The notes under the pieces are model-generated. The model was not told the origin of the DNA and did no database searches. It saw nothing but the letters and a program-made list of their open reading frames with translations. 64,000 nucleotides of DNA, taken from contig NZ_JAUSBZ010000048.1 of assembly GCF_030651755.1 (NCBI RefSeq), forward strand, positions 62,001 through 126,000. The letters run 5' to 3'. The DNA comes from Phenylobacterium sp. (GTDB taxonomy: Bacteria > Pseudomonadota > Alphaproteobacteria > Caulobacterales > Caulobacteraceae). Position numbers and translations under genes: made by a program. Positions 23,938 through 31,532 of the stretch are shown here, one piece after another (the stretch's first letter is position 1; every line of letters starts with the position of its first letter).

Positions 23938-24687
23938 TCAGGGGCTGGGGTTGCGCCGCGCCGGATCGCGGGTCGCCGGGATCGGCGCCATGACAGGCCG
24001 CGCGCCCCTGGATTTCACCCGCTGCGGACGGGCCTTGATGGCGTAGGTCTGCTTGATCGCTTCGATGAGCACCACACCGGAAAAGCGCGGCCACAGACGC
24101 GATCCGGCCTGCTCGAAGGTCTCGGCCTGACCCGACAGCCAGGACACCGGAGGCGCATACAGGGCGCGGGTGTAGCCGAGGGGTTCGAACTCCGCCTCCC
24201 GGATCAGTTGCGCCAGCTGGCGGCGGCTATAGGGACGCCCATGGCCAAAGGGGGTGCTCTCGGCGTTGGCCCACAGGCCGTCCCGGGCGGCGACCGCCAC
24301 GATCACCCGCCCCGACGGCGCCATCACCCGCCAGACCTCCCGCAGCAGGGCCGTGGGATCAGGGCTTTCCTCCAGGGCGTGGATCACCAGGATTCGGTCG
24401 AACAGCGCATTCTGGAACGGCAGGGCGTCTTCATGCGCCAGGGTGGTCAGTCCGCCGCCGACTCCGGGCCAGATCTCCACCCCCTGCTGAGCGGGCATGG
24501 CCGCCACCACCCGCCGCGCCCGGGGACGGAAGGCGCCCAGATAGGGGGTGGGGTAGCCGAGGCCCAGGACGTCCAGCCCGGCGGCGTCCCCCCAGGTTTC
24601 GGTGAGTTTGCGGCCGACCATGGCGCGGGCCATGCGCCCCAGCTCGGAGGCGTAGAAGGCGCGCAGATCAAGGATGTCTCGACGCAT
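23938..24687 (-). CDS. Class I SAM-dependent methyltransferase-like protein
   Basis: 249 aa. A methyltransferase type 11 core is visible (LDVLGLGYPTPYL as motif I, EDALPFQNALFDRILVIHALEESPDP, LLREVWRVMAPSGRVIVAVAAR). The glycine-rich motif I is less canonical than GxGxG, so SAM binding is likely but not certain. The C-terminal tail of about 40 residues is basic and proline rich. It is divergent from glyoxalase II with a GANTC-bearing repeat between them. The substrate is unknown. Confidence 0.82.
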   Translation of the reverse strand: MRRDILDLRAFYASELGRMARAMVGRKLTETWGDAAGLDVLGLGYPTPYLGAFRPRARRVVAAMPAQQGVEIWPGVGGGLTTLAHEDALPFQNALFDRILVIHALEESPDPTALLREVWRVMAPSGRVIVAVAARDGLWANAESTPFGHGRPYSRRQLAQLIREAEFEPLGYTRALYAPPVSWLSGQAETFEQAGSRLWPRFSGVVLIEAIKQTYAIKARPQRVKSRGARPVMAPIPATRDPARRNPSP

Positions 24688-24725
24688 GGGCCTTCGGCGT
24701 TAGGATGAGACGCGAAAACCTATCC

Positions 24726-24837
24726 TAGAGCCTGATGCGATCAAACGGCATCGTCTGATCGTTGAATCAGGCTCTAAACTCCAAGTCTTGAGCGCGTTTC
24801 GTCCCGACAACCGGTTCCCACCTATCGGAACGCGCTC
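24726..24837. repeat. Alphaproteobacterial-type intergenic palindromic repeat with a GANTC site
   Basis: Two adjacent inverted repeats fill the gap between the methyltransferase and gloB: TAGAGCCTGAT (24726-24736) with ATCAGGCTCTA (24766-24776), a perfect 11-bp match, and GAGCGCGTT (24790-24798) with AACGCGCTC (24829-24837), perfect over 9 bp. GAATC at 24764-24768 is a CcrM-type (GANTC) methylation site at the edge of the first palindrome. Long intergenic repeats linked to GANTC sites are known from Caulobacter and relatives. I found no second copy in this window. Confidence 0.65.
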
Positions 24838-24890
24838 TGGATCGGCGGCTGGCGACTTGTCCCCCCGCCCGAACATGACGAGGCGCAAGC

Positions 24891-25652
24891 ATGGCCCTGA
24901 GGGTCCACCAGTTTCCCTGCCTGTCCGACAATTATGGCTTCCTGATCCAGGATGAGGCCACCGGCCAGGCCGCCACCATCGACACCCCGGACGCCGGCGC
25001 CATCCTGGCCGAGCTGGACAAGACCGGCTGGACGCTATCCCTGATCCTCAACACCCACTGGCATCCCGACCACGCCGGCGGCAATGCGGAGATCCAGGCC
25101 GCCACCGGGGCCAGGATCATCGGTCCGGCCGAGGTGCGCAAAATCGCCCCCTTGGACCAGGCGGTCTTCGAGGGGGATGTGGTCGAGCTGGGGGAGACCC
25201 GGTTTTCCGTGCTGGAGGTGGGCGGCCACACCCTGGGCCATATCGCCTTCTATGACGCCGAAGACTCCATCGCCTTTGTCGGCGACACCCTGTTCGCCCT
25301 GGGCTGCGGGCGGATGTTCGAGGGGCAGCCGGATCAGATGTGGGCGAGCCTGCAGCGACTGGCGTCCCTGCCGGAGGCGACCACCGTCTATTGCGCCCAC
25401 GAATATACCGCCGCCAACGCCCGCTTCGCCCTGTCGGTGGATGACGATCCCGCCGTCGCGGCCCGCGCCCAGGAGATTTTCGCCCTGCGCGCCGAGGGAC
25501 GGCCCACCGTCCCGACCACCATCGGCCTGGAGCGGCGAACCAATCCGTTCCTGCGGGCGCCGCTGCTGGCGCCGAAGATGGGGACCCGCCTCGGCGCCGA
25601 CCACGAGGCCTTCGCCGCGGTGCGGGCCGCCAAGGACAGTTTCAAGGGCTGA
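24891..25652 (+). CDS. gloB: Hydroxyacylglutathione hydrolase (glyoxalase II)
   Basis: 253 aa. It hydrolyses S-D-lactoylglutathione, the second step of methylglyoxal detoxification. The metallo-beta-lactamase metal motif THWHPDH spans Thr55-His61, followed by GGHTLGHIAFY, FVGDTLFALGCGRMFEG and YCAHEYTAANARFA. The C-terminal substrate domain ends ...FAAVRAAKDSFKG. Length is standard. The start follows the repeat region by about 50 bp. It converges on the DUF4908 gene. Confidence 0.95.
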   Translation: MALRVHQFPCLSDNYGFLIQDEATGQAATIDTPDAGAILAELDKTGWTLSLILNTHWHPDHAGGNAEIQAATGARIIGPAEVRKIAPLDQAVFEGDVVELGETRFSVLEVGGHTLGHIAFYDAEDSIAFVGDTLFALGCGRMFEGQPDQMWASLQRLASLPEATTVYCAHEYTAANARFALSVDDDPAVAARAQEIFALRAEGRPTVPTTIGLERRTNPFLRAPLLAPKMGTRLGADHEAFAAVRAAKDSFKG

Positions 25653-25682
25653 TCAGTTCGAGGACTGACAGGGCGCTGAACC

Positions 25683-26453
25683 TCAGCGCGCGCCCGTCGC
25701 GGCGAGAATGCGCTCGGAGGACGGGCGGCCGGCCAGGCCATCCTCCGGCGTAATGGTGATCAGGATGACGCCGGCGCGCAGGCTGGCGCCCGGGCGGCGG
25801 CCTTCGACCAGGGTCACCTTCTCGATGCCGTTCAGCACGTTGCGGCCGCTGGAATCGGCTGACAGTCGCACCACCGCCTCGGCCGCCACCATGGCCGCGT
25901 CGGCCACCAGGGGCGCGGTCTCCGGTGAGGCGTCGGCCTCGAAGGGAATCAGTCGGCGGGCCGCCCGGCTGGCCCGGGCGCTGGCCTGGGCCAGGCGTTG
26001 CAGCAGGGCTTCTGGACCCAGCGTCGGCAGCCGAAGGGGGTTGCTCCCCCCGACCAGGGCCGCAGCGGCTCCGGAGGGGCGGGCGGGCGTGAACACTGTC
26101 AGGCCGCCCAGCCGGGTGGCGCGCAGCACCGGCTGGCCCAGATCGTTCTTGTAGATGATGTCGCCCCGGGGGGCGGGATGGGGTTGCAGCACCCAGACCT
26201 CGGCGCTGTCCTCAAACTTCATCATCGGCCGCGGGGTGGACCGGTCCAGGATGAAGCCGCCGCCGTCCTCCACCGCATATTTGGCCACCGGCGGAGCCGC
26301 AAATCGGCGGCTGTCATAGCGGCCCTCGCCGAAGAGACCCTCGCGCAGGGAGCCCGGCGCCGCGGCGGCGGGCGCGCCCGAGGCGATCCCGGCCACGGCG
26401 AGAGTCGCCGCGACCAGGAGTCTCAAGGGCAGCATGGGTCGAGCGCTCATCAT
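25683..26453 (-). CDS. DUF4908-type exported protein
   Basis: 256 aa with an N-terminal signal peptide (PLRLLVAATLAVAGIASGAPAAAA). Starts at 26453, 26450 and 26435 (MLPLRLL) are all possible and none has a clear ribosome site. The mature protein has FGEGRYDSRRFAAPPVAKY and VWVLQPHPAPRGDIIYKND, which I associate with DUF4908, a family largely restricted to Caulobacterales. No catalytic motif is seen. It lies 52 bp downstream of phaB on the same strand and could be read through from it. Confidence 0.7.
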   Translation of the reverse strand: MMSARPMLPLRLLVAATLAVAGIASGAPAAAAPGSLREGLFGEGRYDSRRFAAPPVAKYAVEDGGGFILDRSTPRPMMKFEDSAEVWVLQPHPAPRGDIIYKNDLGQPVLRATRLGGLTVFTPARPSGAAAALVGGSNPLRLPTLGPEALLQRLAQASARASRAARRLIPFEADASPETAPLVADAAMVAAEAVVRLSADSSGRNVLNGIEKVTLVEGRRPGASLRAGVILITITPEDGLAGRPSSERILAATGAR

Positions 26454-26505
26454 GGGCGATCACACATGCCGTTCGACTGGGGCGCTTTTGAGACGAGACC
26501 GGCGT

Positions 26506-27231
26506 TCAGCCGGCCATGTACTGGCCGCCGTTCAGCGACAGGGTCGACCCCGTCACATAGCCGGCGTGCTCTCCGGCGAGGAAGGCCACCATGTCGGCGA
26601 TCTCCTCACCCCGGCCAAGGCGACCGACGGGAATCTGGCTGATGATGCCCTTCAGCACCTCTTCGGGCACAGCGGTGACCATTTCGGTGTCGATATAGCC
26701 CGGCGCGATACAGTTCACCGTCACCCCCTTGCGGGCGTTCTCCAGGGCCAGGGCCTTGGAGAAGCCGATCATGCCGGCCTTGGCGGCGGAATAGTTGGTC
26801 TGACCCACCTGGCCCTTCTGGCCGTTGATCGACGAGATGTTGATGATCCGGCCCCACCCGCGCTCGCGCATGCCCTCGATCACCTGCCGGGTCATGTTGA
26901 ACAGGGAGTCCATATTCACCCGGATCACGTCGGACCACTGCTCGGAGTCCATCTTGTGGAAGAAGCCGTCGCGGGTGATGCCGGCGTTGTTGACCAGCAC
27001 ATCCACGGGACCGAGCTCGGCTGTCACCTTGGCCACGGCGGCCTGACAGTCGGCGAACACGCCCACATTGCCCTTGACCACCATGATGCCCAGCTCCCGG
27101 GCGCAGGCCTCGGCCGCGGCCTCATTGCCGGAATAGCCGGCGGCCACATGGAATCCGTCGCTCTTCAGTCTTTCACAGATGGCCCGGCCGATTCCGCGCG
27201 TGCCCCCGGTGACGAACGCCACTCTGGCCAT
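26506..27231 (-). CDS. phaB: Acetoacetyl-CoA reductase
   Basis: 241 aa SDR. The motifs are TGGTRGIGRAI (NADPH site), NNAGITRDGFFHKM, INISSINGQKGQVGQTNYSAAKAG (Ser, Tyr, Lys) and a C-terminal SLNGGQYM. NITRDGFFHKM and SINGQKGQ are characteristic of PhaB rather than FabG. It reduces acetoacetyl-CoA to (R)-3-hydroxybutyryl-CoA for PHB synthesis. It is downstream of the thiolase gene (51-bp gap) in a phaA-phaB operon. No phaC synthase is in the window. Confidence 0.94.
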   Translation of the reverse strand: MARVAFVTGGTRGIGRAICERLKSDGFHVAAGYSGNEAAAEACARELGIMVVKGNVGVFADCQAAVAKVTAELGPVDVLVNNAGITRDGFFHKMDSEQWSDVIRVNMDSLFNMTRQVIEGMRERGWGRIINISSINGQKGQVGQTNYSAAKAGMIGFSKALALENARKGVTVNCIAPGYIDTEMVTAVPEEVLKGIISQIPVGRLGRGEEIADMVAFLAGEHAGYVTGSTLSLNGGQYMAG

Positions 27232-27282
27232 AGGATTCCTTCCCTGTTTGGATAGTCGCCGAAAGCTTGAACGCCTTCTGGC

Positions 27283-28458
27283 TCAGACTTTTTCGACACA
27301 CATGGCCACGCCCATGCCGCCGCCGACACACAGGGTCGCCAGACCCTTGGCGGCGCCCGAGCGCTGCATTTCGTGCAGCAGGGTCGTGAGGATGCGCGCG
27401 CCTGACGCCCCGATCGGGTGACCGATGGCGATGGCGCCGCCATTCACATTGACCTTGTCCGGGTCGAGGCCCAGTTCGCGCACCACACAGATGGACTGGG
27501 CGGCGAAGGCTTCGTTGGACTCCACCAGGTCGAGGTCGGCGACGCTCCAGCCGGCCTTTTCCAGGGCCTTGCGGCTGGCGGGGATCGGTCCGGTCCCCAT
27601 GATCTCGGGCTCGACGCCGGCATGGGCCCAGGAGGCGATGCGGGCCAGCGGCTTCAGGCCGCGGGCCTTGGCCTCGGCGGCGCTCATCACCACCAGGGCC
27701 GCGGCGCCGTCATTGAGGCCCGAGGCGTTGGCGGCGGTGACCGAGCCCTCCTTGTTGAAGGCCGGGCGCAGGCCCGAGACGCTTTCCAGCGTGGCCCCGT
27801 GGCGGATGTATTCGTCCTGGTCGACGATGGTGTCGCCCTTGCGGCCCTTGATGGTCACGGGCGCGATCTCGCCTGTGAACCTGCCGGCCTTCTGGGCGGC
27901 CTCGGCGCGGTTCTGAGAGGCGACGGCGAAATTGTCCTGATCGGCCCGGGTGATCTGCCAGCGGGCGGCGATGTTCTCGGCGGTCTGGCCCATGTGATAG
28001 CCGTGGAAGGCGTCCCACAGACCATCCTTGATCATGGTGTCGACAAAGGCCAGGTCGCCCATCTTCTGGCCCGAGCGCAGATGGGCGGCGTGCGGCGCCT
28101 GGCTCATGCTCTCCTGGCCGCCGGCGATGACGATCTTTGAAGCGCCCTCGGCCACCTGCTGGGCCGCCAGCGCCACGGCGCGCAGGCCCGAGCCGCACAG
28201 CTGGTTGAGGCTCCAGGCCGGGGCCTCAGCCGGAATGCCCGCCGCCATCGAGGCCTGTCGGGCCGGGCCCTGGCCGGCGCCGGCCTGCAGCACCTGGCCG
28301 AGGATCACCTCATCAATATCGGAGGGCTTCAGTCCCGCCTGGGCGATCGCCGCCGAGATGGCCACGCGGCCCAGCTCATGGGCCGGGAGACTGGCGAGGG
28401 CTCCATTGAACGAACCCACCGGCGTACGTGCGGCCGCGACGATCACCACTTCGGTCAT
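27283..28458 (-). CDS. phaA: Acetyl-CoA C-acetyltransferase
   Basis: 391 aa thiolase. It condenses two acetyl-CoA to acetoacetyl-CoA. The nucleophilic Cys is in [13 protein letters not shown]. The other family landmarks are [28 protein letters not shown] with the second Cys, and [14 protein letters not shown] with the catalytic His. It is first in the phaA-phaB operon and divergent from phaR, the PHB synthesis repressor, across a 170-bp region that contains TGC-rich sequence near 28568-28583. Confidence 0.95.
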   Translation of the reverse strand: MTEVVIVAAARTPVGSFNGALASLPAHELGRVAISAAIAQAGLKPSDIDEVILGQVLQAGAGQGPARQASMAAGIPAEAPAWSLNQLCGSGLRAVALAAQQVAEGASKIVIAGGQESMSQAPHAAHLRSGQKMGDLAFVDTMIKDGLWDAFHGYHMGQTAENIAARWQITRADQDNFAVASQNRAEAAQKAGRFTGEIAPVTIKGRKGDTIVDQDEYIRHGATLESVSGLRPAFNKEGSVTAANASGLNDGAAALVVMSAAEAKARGLKPLARIASWAHAGVEPEIMGTGPIPASRKALEKAGWSVADLDLVESNEAFAAQSICVVRELGLDPDKVNVNGGAIAIGHPIGASGARILTTLLHEMQRSGAAKGLATLCVGGGMGVAMCVEKV

Positions 28459-28628
28459 ATGACGCTTCTCCCTGGCGTTACCCGGCTATCTATCAGGATG
28501 AATAGGGGCTTGGGCAAGGCCGGCCGCGCAGGCGGGCTGGATTTGCGATTTCCCTCGCATCCGCGATACTGCGCTGCAAATGCCGCCTTCGGGACCGCCT
28601 GAGGCGCAAAAAAGGTTTGAGGATCGCC

Positions 28629-29246
28629 ATGGCCGACACCCAGGACAGCGCCAAGAAGTCGAGCGGCGAGCGCGTCGTCATCAAGAAATATGCGAACCGC
28701 AGGCTCTACAACACGGCCTCAAGCTCCTACGTCACCCTCGAGCACCTGGCCGACATGGTGAAGCAGGGCGTCGATTTCGTGGTCTATGACGCCAAGACCA
28801 ATGACGACATCACCCGCACGGTCCTGACCCAGATCATCTTCGAGGAAGAGAGCCAGGGGCAGAGCCTTTTGCCCATCCAGTTCCTGCGCCAGCTGATCGG
28901 CTTCTATGGCAACTCCATGGAGGCCTTCCTGCCGAGCTATCTGGAGCTGTCGCTGGCCACCTTCGCCCAGCAGCACGAGCGGATGCGCACCCAGTTCACC
29001 CAGATCGGCCAGGCCACGCCGCTGGGCGCCTATGACGACCAGATCCGCCAGAACCTGGCCATGTTCGACCGGGCGATGAAGATGTTCACCCCCTTCGCCT
29101 ATCCGCCCGGCAAGGGCGAAGCCGACATCCCGCGCCCCGAAGGCGCCGCCGAACCGTCCGCCGCGCCCGACGATACGCTGAAGGCCCTGCAGGACCAGCT
29201 GGCCGCCATGCAGGCCCAGATCAACAAGCTGGCCTCGAAGGAGTAG
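28629..29246 (+). CDS. phaR: Polyhydroxyalkanoate synthesis repressor PhaR
   Basis: 205 aa from ATG 28629 (GAGGA upstream). The N-terminal DNA-binding/PHB-accumulation domain has VIKKYANRRLYNTASSSYVTLEHLA and DFVVYDAKTNDDITRTVLTQIIFEEE. Central regions (about 75-150) hold the second PHB-accumulation domain. The C-terminus is Pro/Ala rich and ends in a short coiled coil (LKALQDQLAAMQAQINKLA). PhaR binds PHB granules and DNA and represses phasin and its own gene. It is divergent from phaA. Confidence 0.94.
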   Translation: MADTQDSAKKSSGERVVIKKYANRRLYNTASSSYVTLEHLADMVKQGVDFVVYDAKTNDDITRTVLTQIIFEEESQGQSLLPIQFLRQLIGFYGNSMEAFLPSYLELSLATFAQQHERMRTQFTQIGQATPLGAYDDQIRQNLAMFDRAMKMFTPFAYPPGKGEADIPRPEGAAEPSAAPDDTLKALQDQLAAMQAQINKLASKE

Positions 29247-29366
29247 GCTGGGAGGCCCGATCGACCAAGACCGGACGCCGCGGTTCGGAAAGTTCAGTCC
29301 CCTTGGGCGTTCCTTAAGGATGGCGGCGCCAGGGTGGTCCGCCCTGGTCCCAGAAGGAGCGCGCCC

Positions 29367-29699
29367 TTGACCTCGTCTGTCGATCCCATCCGTCGGGTCG
29401 CTCGCCTGAGCCGCCTGCGTCGTCGGACCGATCAGGCCCAGGCCAGCGGGCACGACGAGCATCCGAACCTGCCGGTTCCGGTGTCCCAGACCCTGCCCGA
29501 CCAGCCCGCGCCGACCATCACCGCCGGCGGCCCAGCGGTCTTCACCGCCCATGTCATCGGCGAGGGCGGGCAGAAGCGGGGCCTGCGCGGTGGTCCGCCG
29601 ACCCTGAACGCCGCCCGCAGCGCCTATACCCAGACCGAATATTCCGGCCGGGCCGACCGCCGGGCGCGCAAGGGCGGCCTGACCCGCACCGATATCTAG
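29367..29699 (+). CDS. Hypothetical basic protein
   Basis: 110 aa from TTG 29367, chosen because AGAAGGAG sits eight bases upstream; an in-frame GTG at 29334 is not similarly supported. The N-terminus is Arg rich (VARLSRLRRRTDQ), the middle has VPVSQTLPDQPAPTITAGGPAVFTAHVIG, and the C-terminus is a charged segment (YSGRADRRARKGGL). No domain, signal or membrane segment is recognised. Codon bias matches its neighbours. A CCAGGG...CCCTGG inverted repeat lies just upstream near 29330. Confidence 0.6.
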   Translation: MTSSVDPIRRVARLSRLRRRTDQAQASGHDEHPNLPVPVSQTLPDQPAPTITAGGPAVFTAHVIGEGGQKRGLRGGPPTLNAARSAYTQTEYSGRADRRARKGGLTRTDI

Positions 29700-29744
29700 G
29701 TCTCCCGCGGCTGATCCGATGAGCGGCCTGTCGGACTGCGCGCT

Positions 29745-30053
29745 CTAGCTTTTCAACCGCGCCAGCTCGGCCTCCAGGGCCGCCACCCGACGCTCCAGGG
29801 CTGCGATCCGGGCCTCTGGCCCCGCGCCGGGAATGGGCGTTGAAATGCCGGCCTGCCGGGCGATTTCGGCCGGGCTGACCCCGAGCAGCTCGGCGAAAAC
29901 CCCCACCTCGTCCGCCGACAGCTCCCGCTGGTCCTTGTAGGCCAGCGCCAGGTCGGCCTCGCTCATGCCGGCGGCGGCGGCCAGGACCCGGCGGGTCAGG
30001 CCCCGCTGCGCCAACTGGGCGTCGAACCATGCCGCATCAAAAAACAGAGCCAC
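29745..30053 (-). CDS. Small HTH protein with C-terminal coiled coil
   Basis: 102 aa. Residues about 10-65 resemble an XRE-like helix-turn-helix (FDAQLAQRGLTRRVLAAAAGMSEADLALA then ELSADEVGVFAELLGVSPAEI). After a Gly/Pro linker, a heptad stretch IAALERRVAALEAELARLKS forms a probable dimerising coiled coil. It is likely a DNA-binding protein; targets are unknown. The next feature upstream on this strand is a 22-codon plus-strand ORF, with no obvious operon partner. Confidence 0.75.
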   Translation of the reverse strand: MALFFDAAWFDAQLAQRGLTRRVLAAAAGMSEADLALAYKDQRELSADEVGVFAELLGVSPAEIARQAGISTPIPGAGPEARIAALERRVAALEAELARLKS

Positions 30054-30133
30054 AGGTCCCAGACCCTCCGAACTTGGCGCCGGTCTTGCTTAACCGGGGA
30101 TAACCCTTTGTGCGTTTTCCAAGGTTGCGTCTC

Positions 30134-30202
30134 ATGATGGCCCTGGCCACCCGCGTTTTCGACATCACCCTGGTCGCCCTGATCTTCACCGCCCTGACCT
30201 GA
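30134..30202 (+). CDS. Candidate 22-aa hydrophobic micro-ORF
   Basis: ATGATG at 30134 opens a 22-codon frame ending at TGA 30200. The peptide begins MMALATRVFDI and ends in a hydrophobic stretch (TLVALIFTALT). AAGG lies about ten bases upstream, a weak ribosome site. It sits alone in a 162-bp gap between two minus-strand genes. A single membrane-spanning micropeptide is possible, but chance is a real alternative at this length. Confidence 0.25.
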   Translation: MMALATRVFDITLVALIFTALT

Positions 30203-30215
30203 GGCCGACCCGGTT

Positions 30216-30647
30216 TCAGGCGCCGCCGGTGAAGTCGATGTCGCGACGGGCCGCGACAATGGTGACGATGAAGCCCGCCAGGACGTCCAACAGCACCATC
30301 AGGGTGATCAGGAAAAAGGTCGAGGTGGCGAAGGCCGGCGCCAGCAGAAACTGGATCAGGCAGACGATGAACAGGATCATCGACAGGGCGTGATTGACGA
30401 TGGCCACCCCACGACTGGTGGTGGATTTCAGCAGCTCGATGAACAGCACCACCAGGGCCGCGGCCAGGAACAGGTCCCCCAGGGCCACCGGCCAGTCCAC
30501 ATTGGAGGCCATGCGGATGGTGAACAGCGCCTCGGTCATCCGGGCGTCGGCGTCCACCGCCGAGAACCCGCCCACCAGGGTCAGGGCGACGAGGTTGTAG
30601 ACCAGCACCGGCAGGGCCAGCAGTGGAAATGCGGCGAAGTTGCGCAA
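30216..30647 (-). CDS. Hypothetical four-helix membrane protein
   Basis: 143 aa. Four hydrophobic segments are seen at about residues 5-28, 52-72, 82-103 and 105-130 (for example FLAAALVVLFIELL and LITLMVLLDVLAGFIVTIVAA). No conserved catalytic residue stands out and the family is not recognised. The sequence begins MRNFAAFPLLALPVLVYN. It lies between the small HTH protein gene and a glycosyltransferase on the same strand, with gaps over 100 bp on both sides. Confidence 0.75.
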   Translation of the reverse strand: MRNFAAFPLLALPVLVYNLVALTLVGGFSAVDADARMTEALFTIRMASNVDWPVALGDLFLAAALVVLFIELLKSTTSRGVAIVNHALSMILFIVCLIQFLLAPAFATSTFFLITLMVLLDVLAGFIVTIVAARRDIDFTGGA

Positions 30648-30752
30648 CGGTTCTTCCCCCAGGGGGCCGGGCGGCCCGGACCGATCTTAACCCCCAAGGC
30701 CGAGCTGCGGAAAGCGCCTGCACGCCCTGCGGGCGCCCCGCCGCCTCTGCTC

Positions 30753-31478
30753 TCAGATCTCGTCCACCCCTTGCGGCCGCCGCGACCGGCTCTGCAGCCA
30801 CATGACCCCCAGGAGGTCCGAGGCCGAGGCCCAGAGCCGCCCAAGGTTGGTGTACTTCGAGGCGCCGGTCTGGCGATGACGGTGCCCCACCGGCAGGAAG
30901 GCCACCTGATAGCCTTCCCGCAGCATCAGGGCCGGCAGGTAGCGATGGATGTGATCAAAATAGGGAAGCTCCAGGAAGGCCTGGCGCCGGAAGGCCTTCA
31001 GGCCGCAGCCGGTGTCGTTGGCGGTGTCGCCCAGCAGGCGCTTGCGGACGCCATTGCCCAGCCGCGAGGCGATCTTCTTGGCGCGGCTGTCCTGCCGTTT
31101 GACCCGCTCCCCCCCCACCAGGGCCACCTGCGGCCCGGCCGCGGCCAGGGCGTCCACCAGGGCCGGGCCATCGGCAGGGTCGTTCTGACCGTCGCCGTCC
31201 AGGGTGACGATGATCGGCGCGCGGGCGGCCATGACGCCGGTGCGGATGGCCCGGCTCTGGCCGGAATTGCGCTGGTGCCGCAACAGACGCAGCTGCGGCA
31301 GCTCTCGCTTCAGGTCGGAGAGGACGGCGACCGTGGCGTCACGGCTGGCGTCATCCACGAAGATGATTTCAATATTTCGGTCGGAGAACGCCGTGGCGAT
31401 CTCCCGGGCCAGGGCGGGCGCGGCGCCTTCTTCGTCGAAGACGGGAACGACCACGGAAATGTCAGGACTCGGGTGCAT
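30753..31478 (-). CDS. Family 2 glycosyltransferase, dolichol/undecaprenyl-phosphate type
   Basis: 241 aa from ATG 31478 with GAGGGG upstream. It is a GT-A fold enzyme of the ArnC/DPM1 class: ISVVVPVFDEEG, EIIFVDDASRDATVAVL, GQSRAIRTG, IVTLDGDGQNDPAD (metal-binding DxD) and the family tail HRHRQTGASKYTNLGR. Unlike full ArnC it lacks the C-terminal two-TM extension. It should load a sugar on polyprenyl phosphate at the cytoplasmic face. A GT39 (ArnT-like) transferase, which would use such a lipid-linked donor, is divergent 54 bp away. Confidence 0.88.
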   Translation of the reverse strand: MHPSPDISVVVPVFDEEGAAPALAREIATAFSDRNIEIIFVDDASRDATVAVLSDLKRELPQLRLLRHQRNSGQSRAIRTGVMAARAPIIVTLDGDGQNDPADGPALVDALAAAGPQVALVGGERVKRQDSRAKKIASRLGNGVRKRLLGDTANDTGCGLKAFRRQAFLELPYFDHIHRYLPALMLREGYQVAFLPVGHRHRQTGASKYTNLGRLWASASDLLGVMWLQSRSRRPQGVDEI

Positions 31479-31532
31479 TCCCCTCAATAGCGGAAAACTT
31501 GGCCGGAGCCAGATCGTGCTATCACCGCAATC

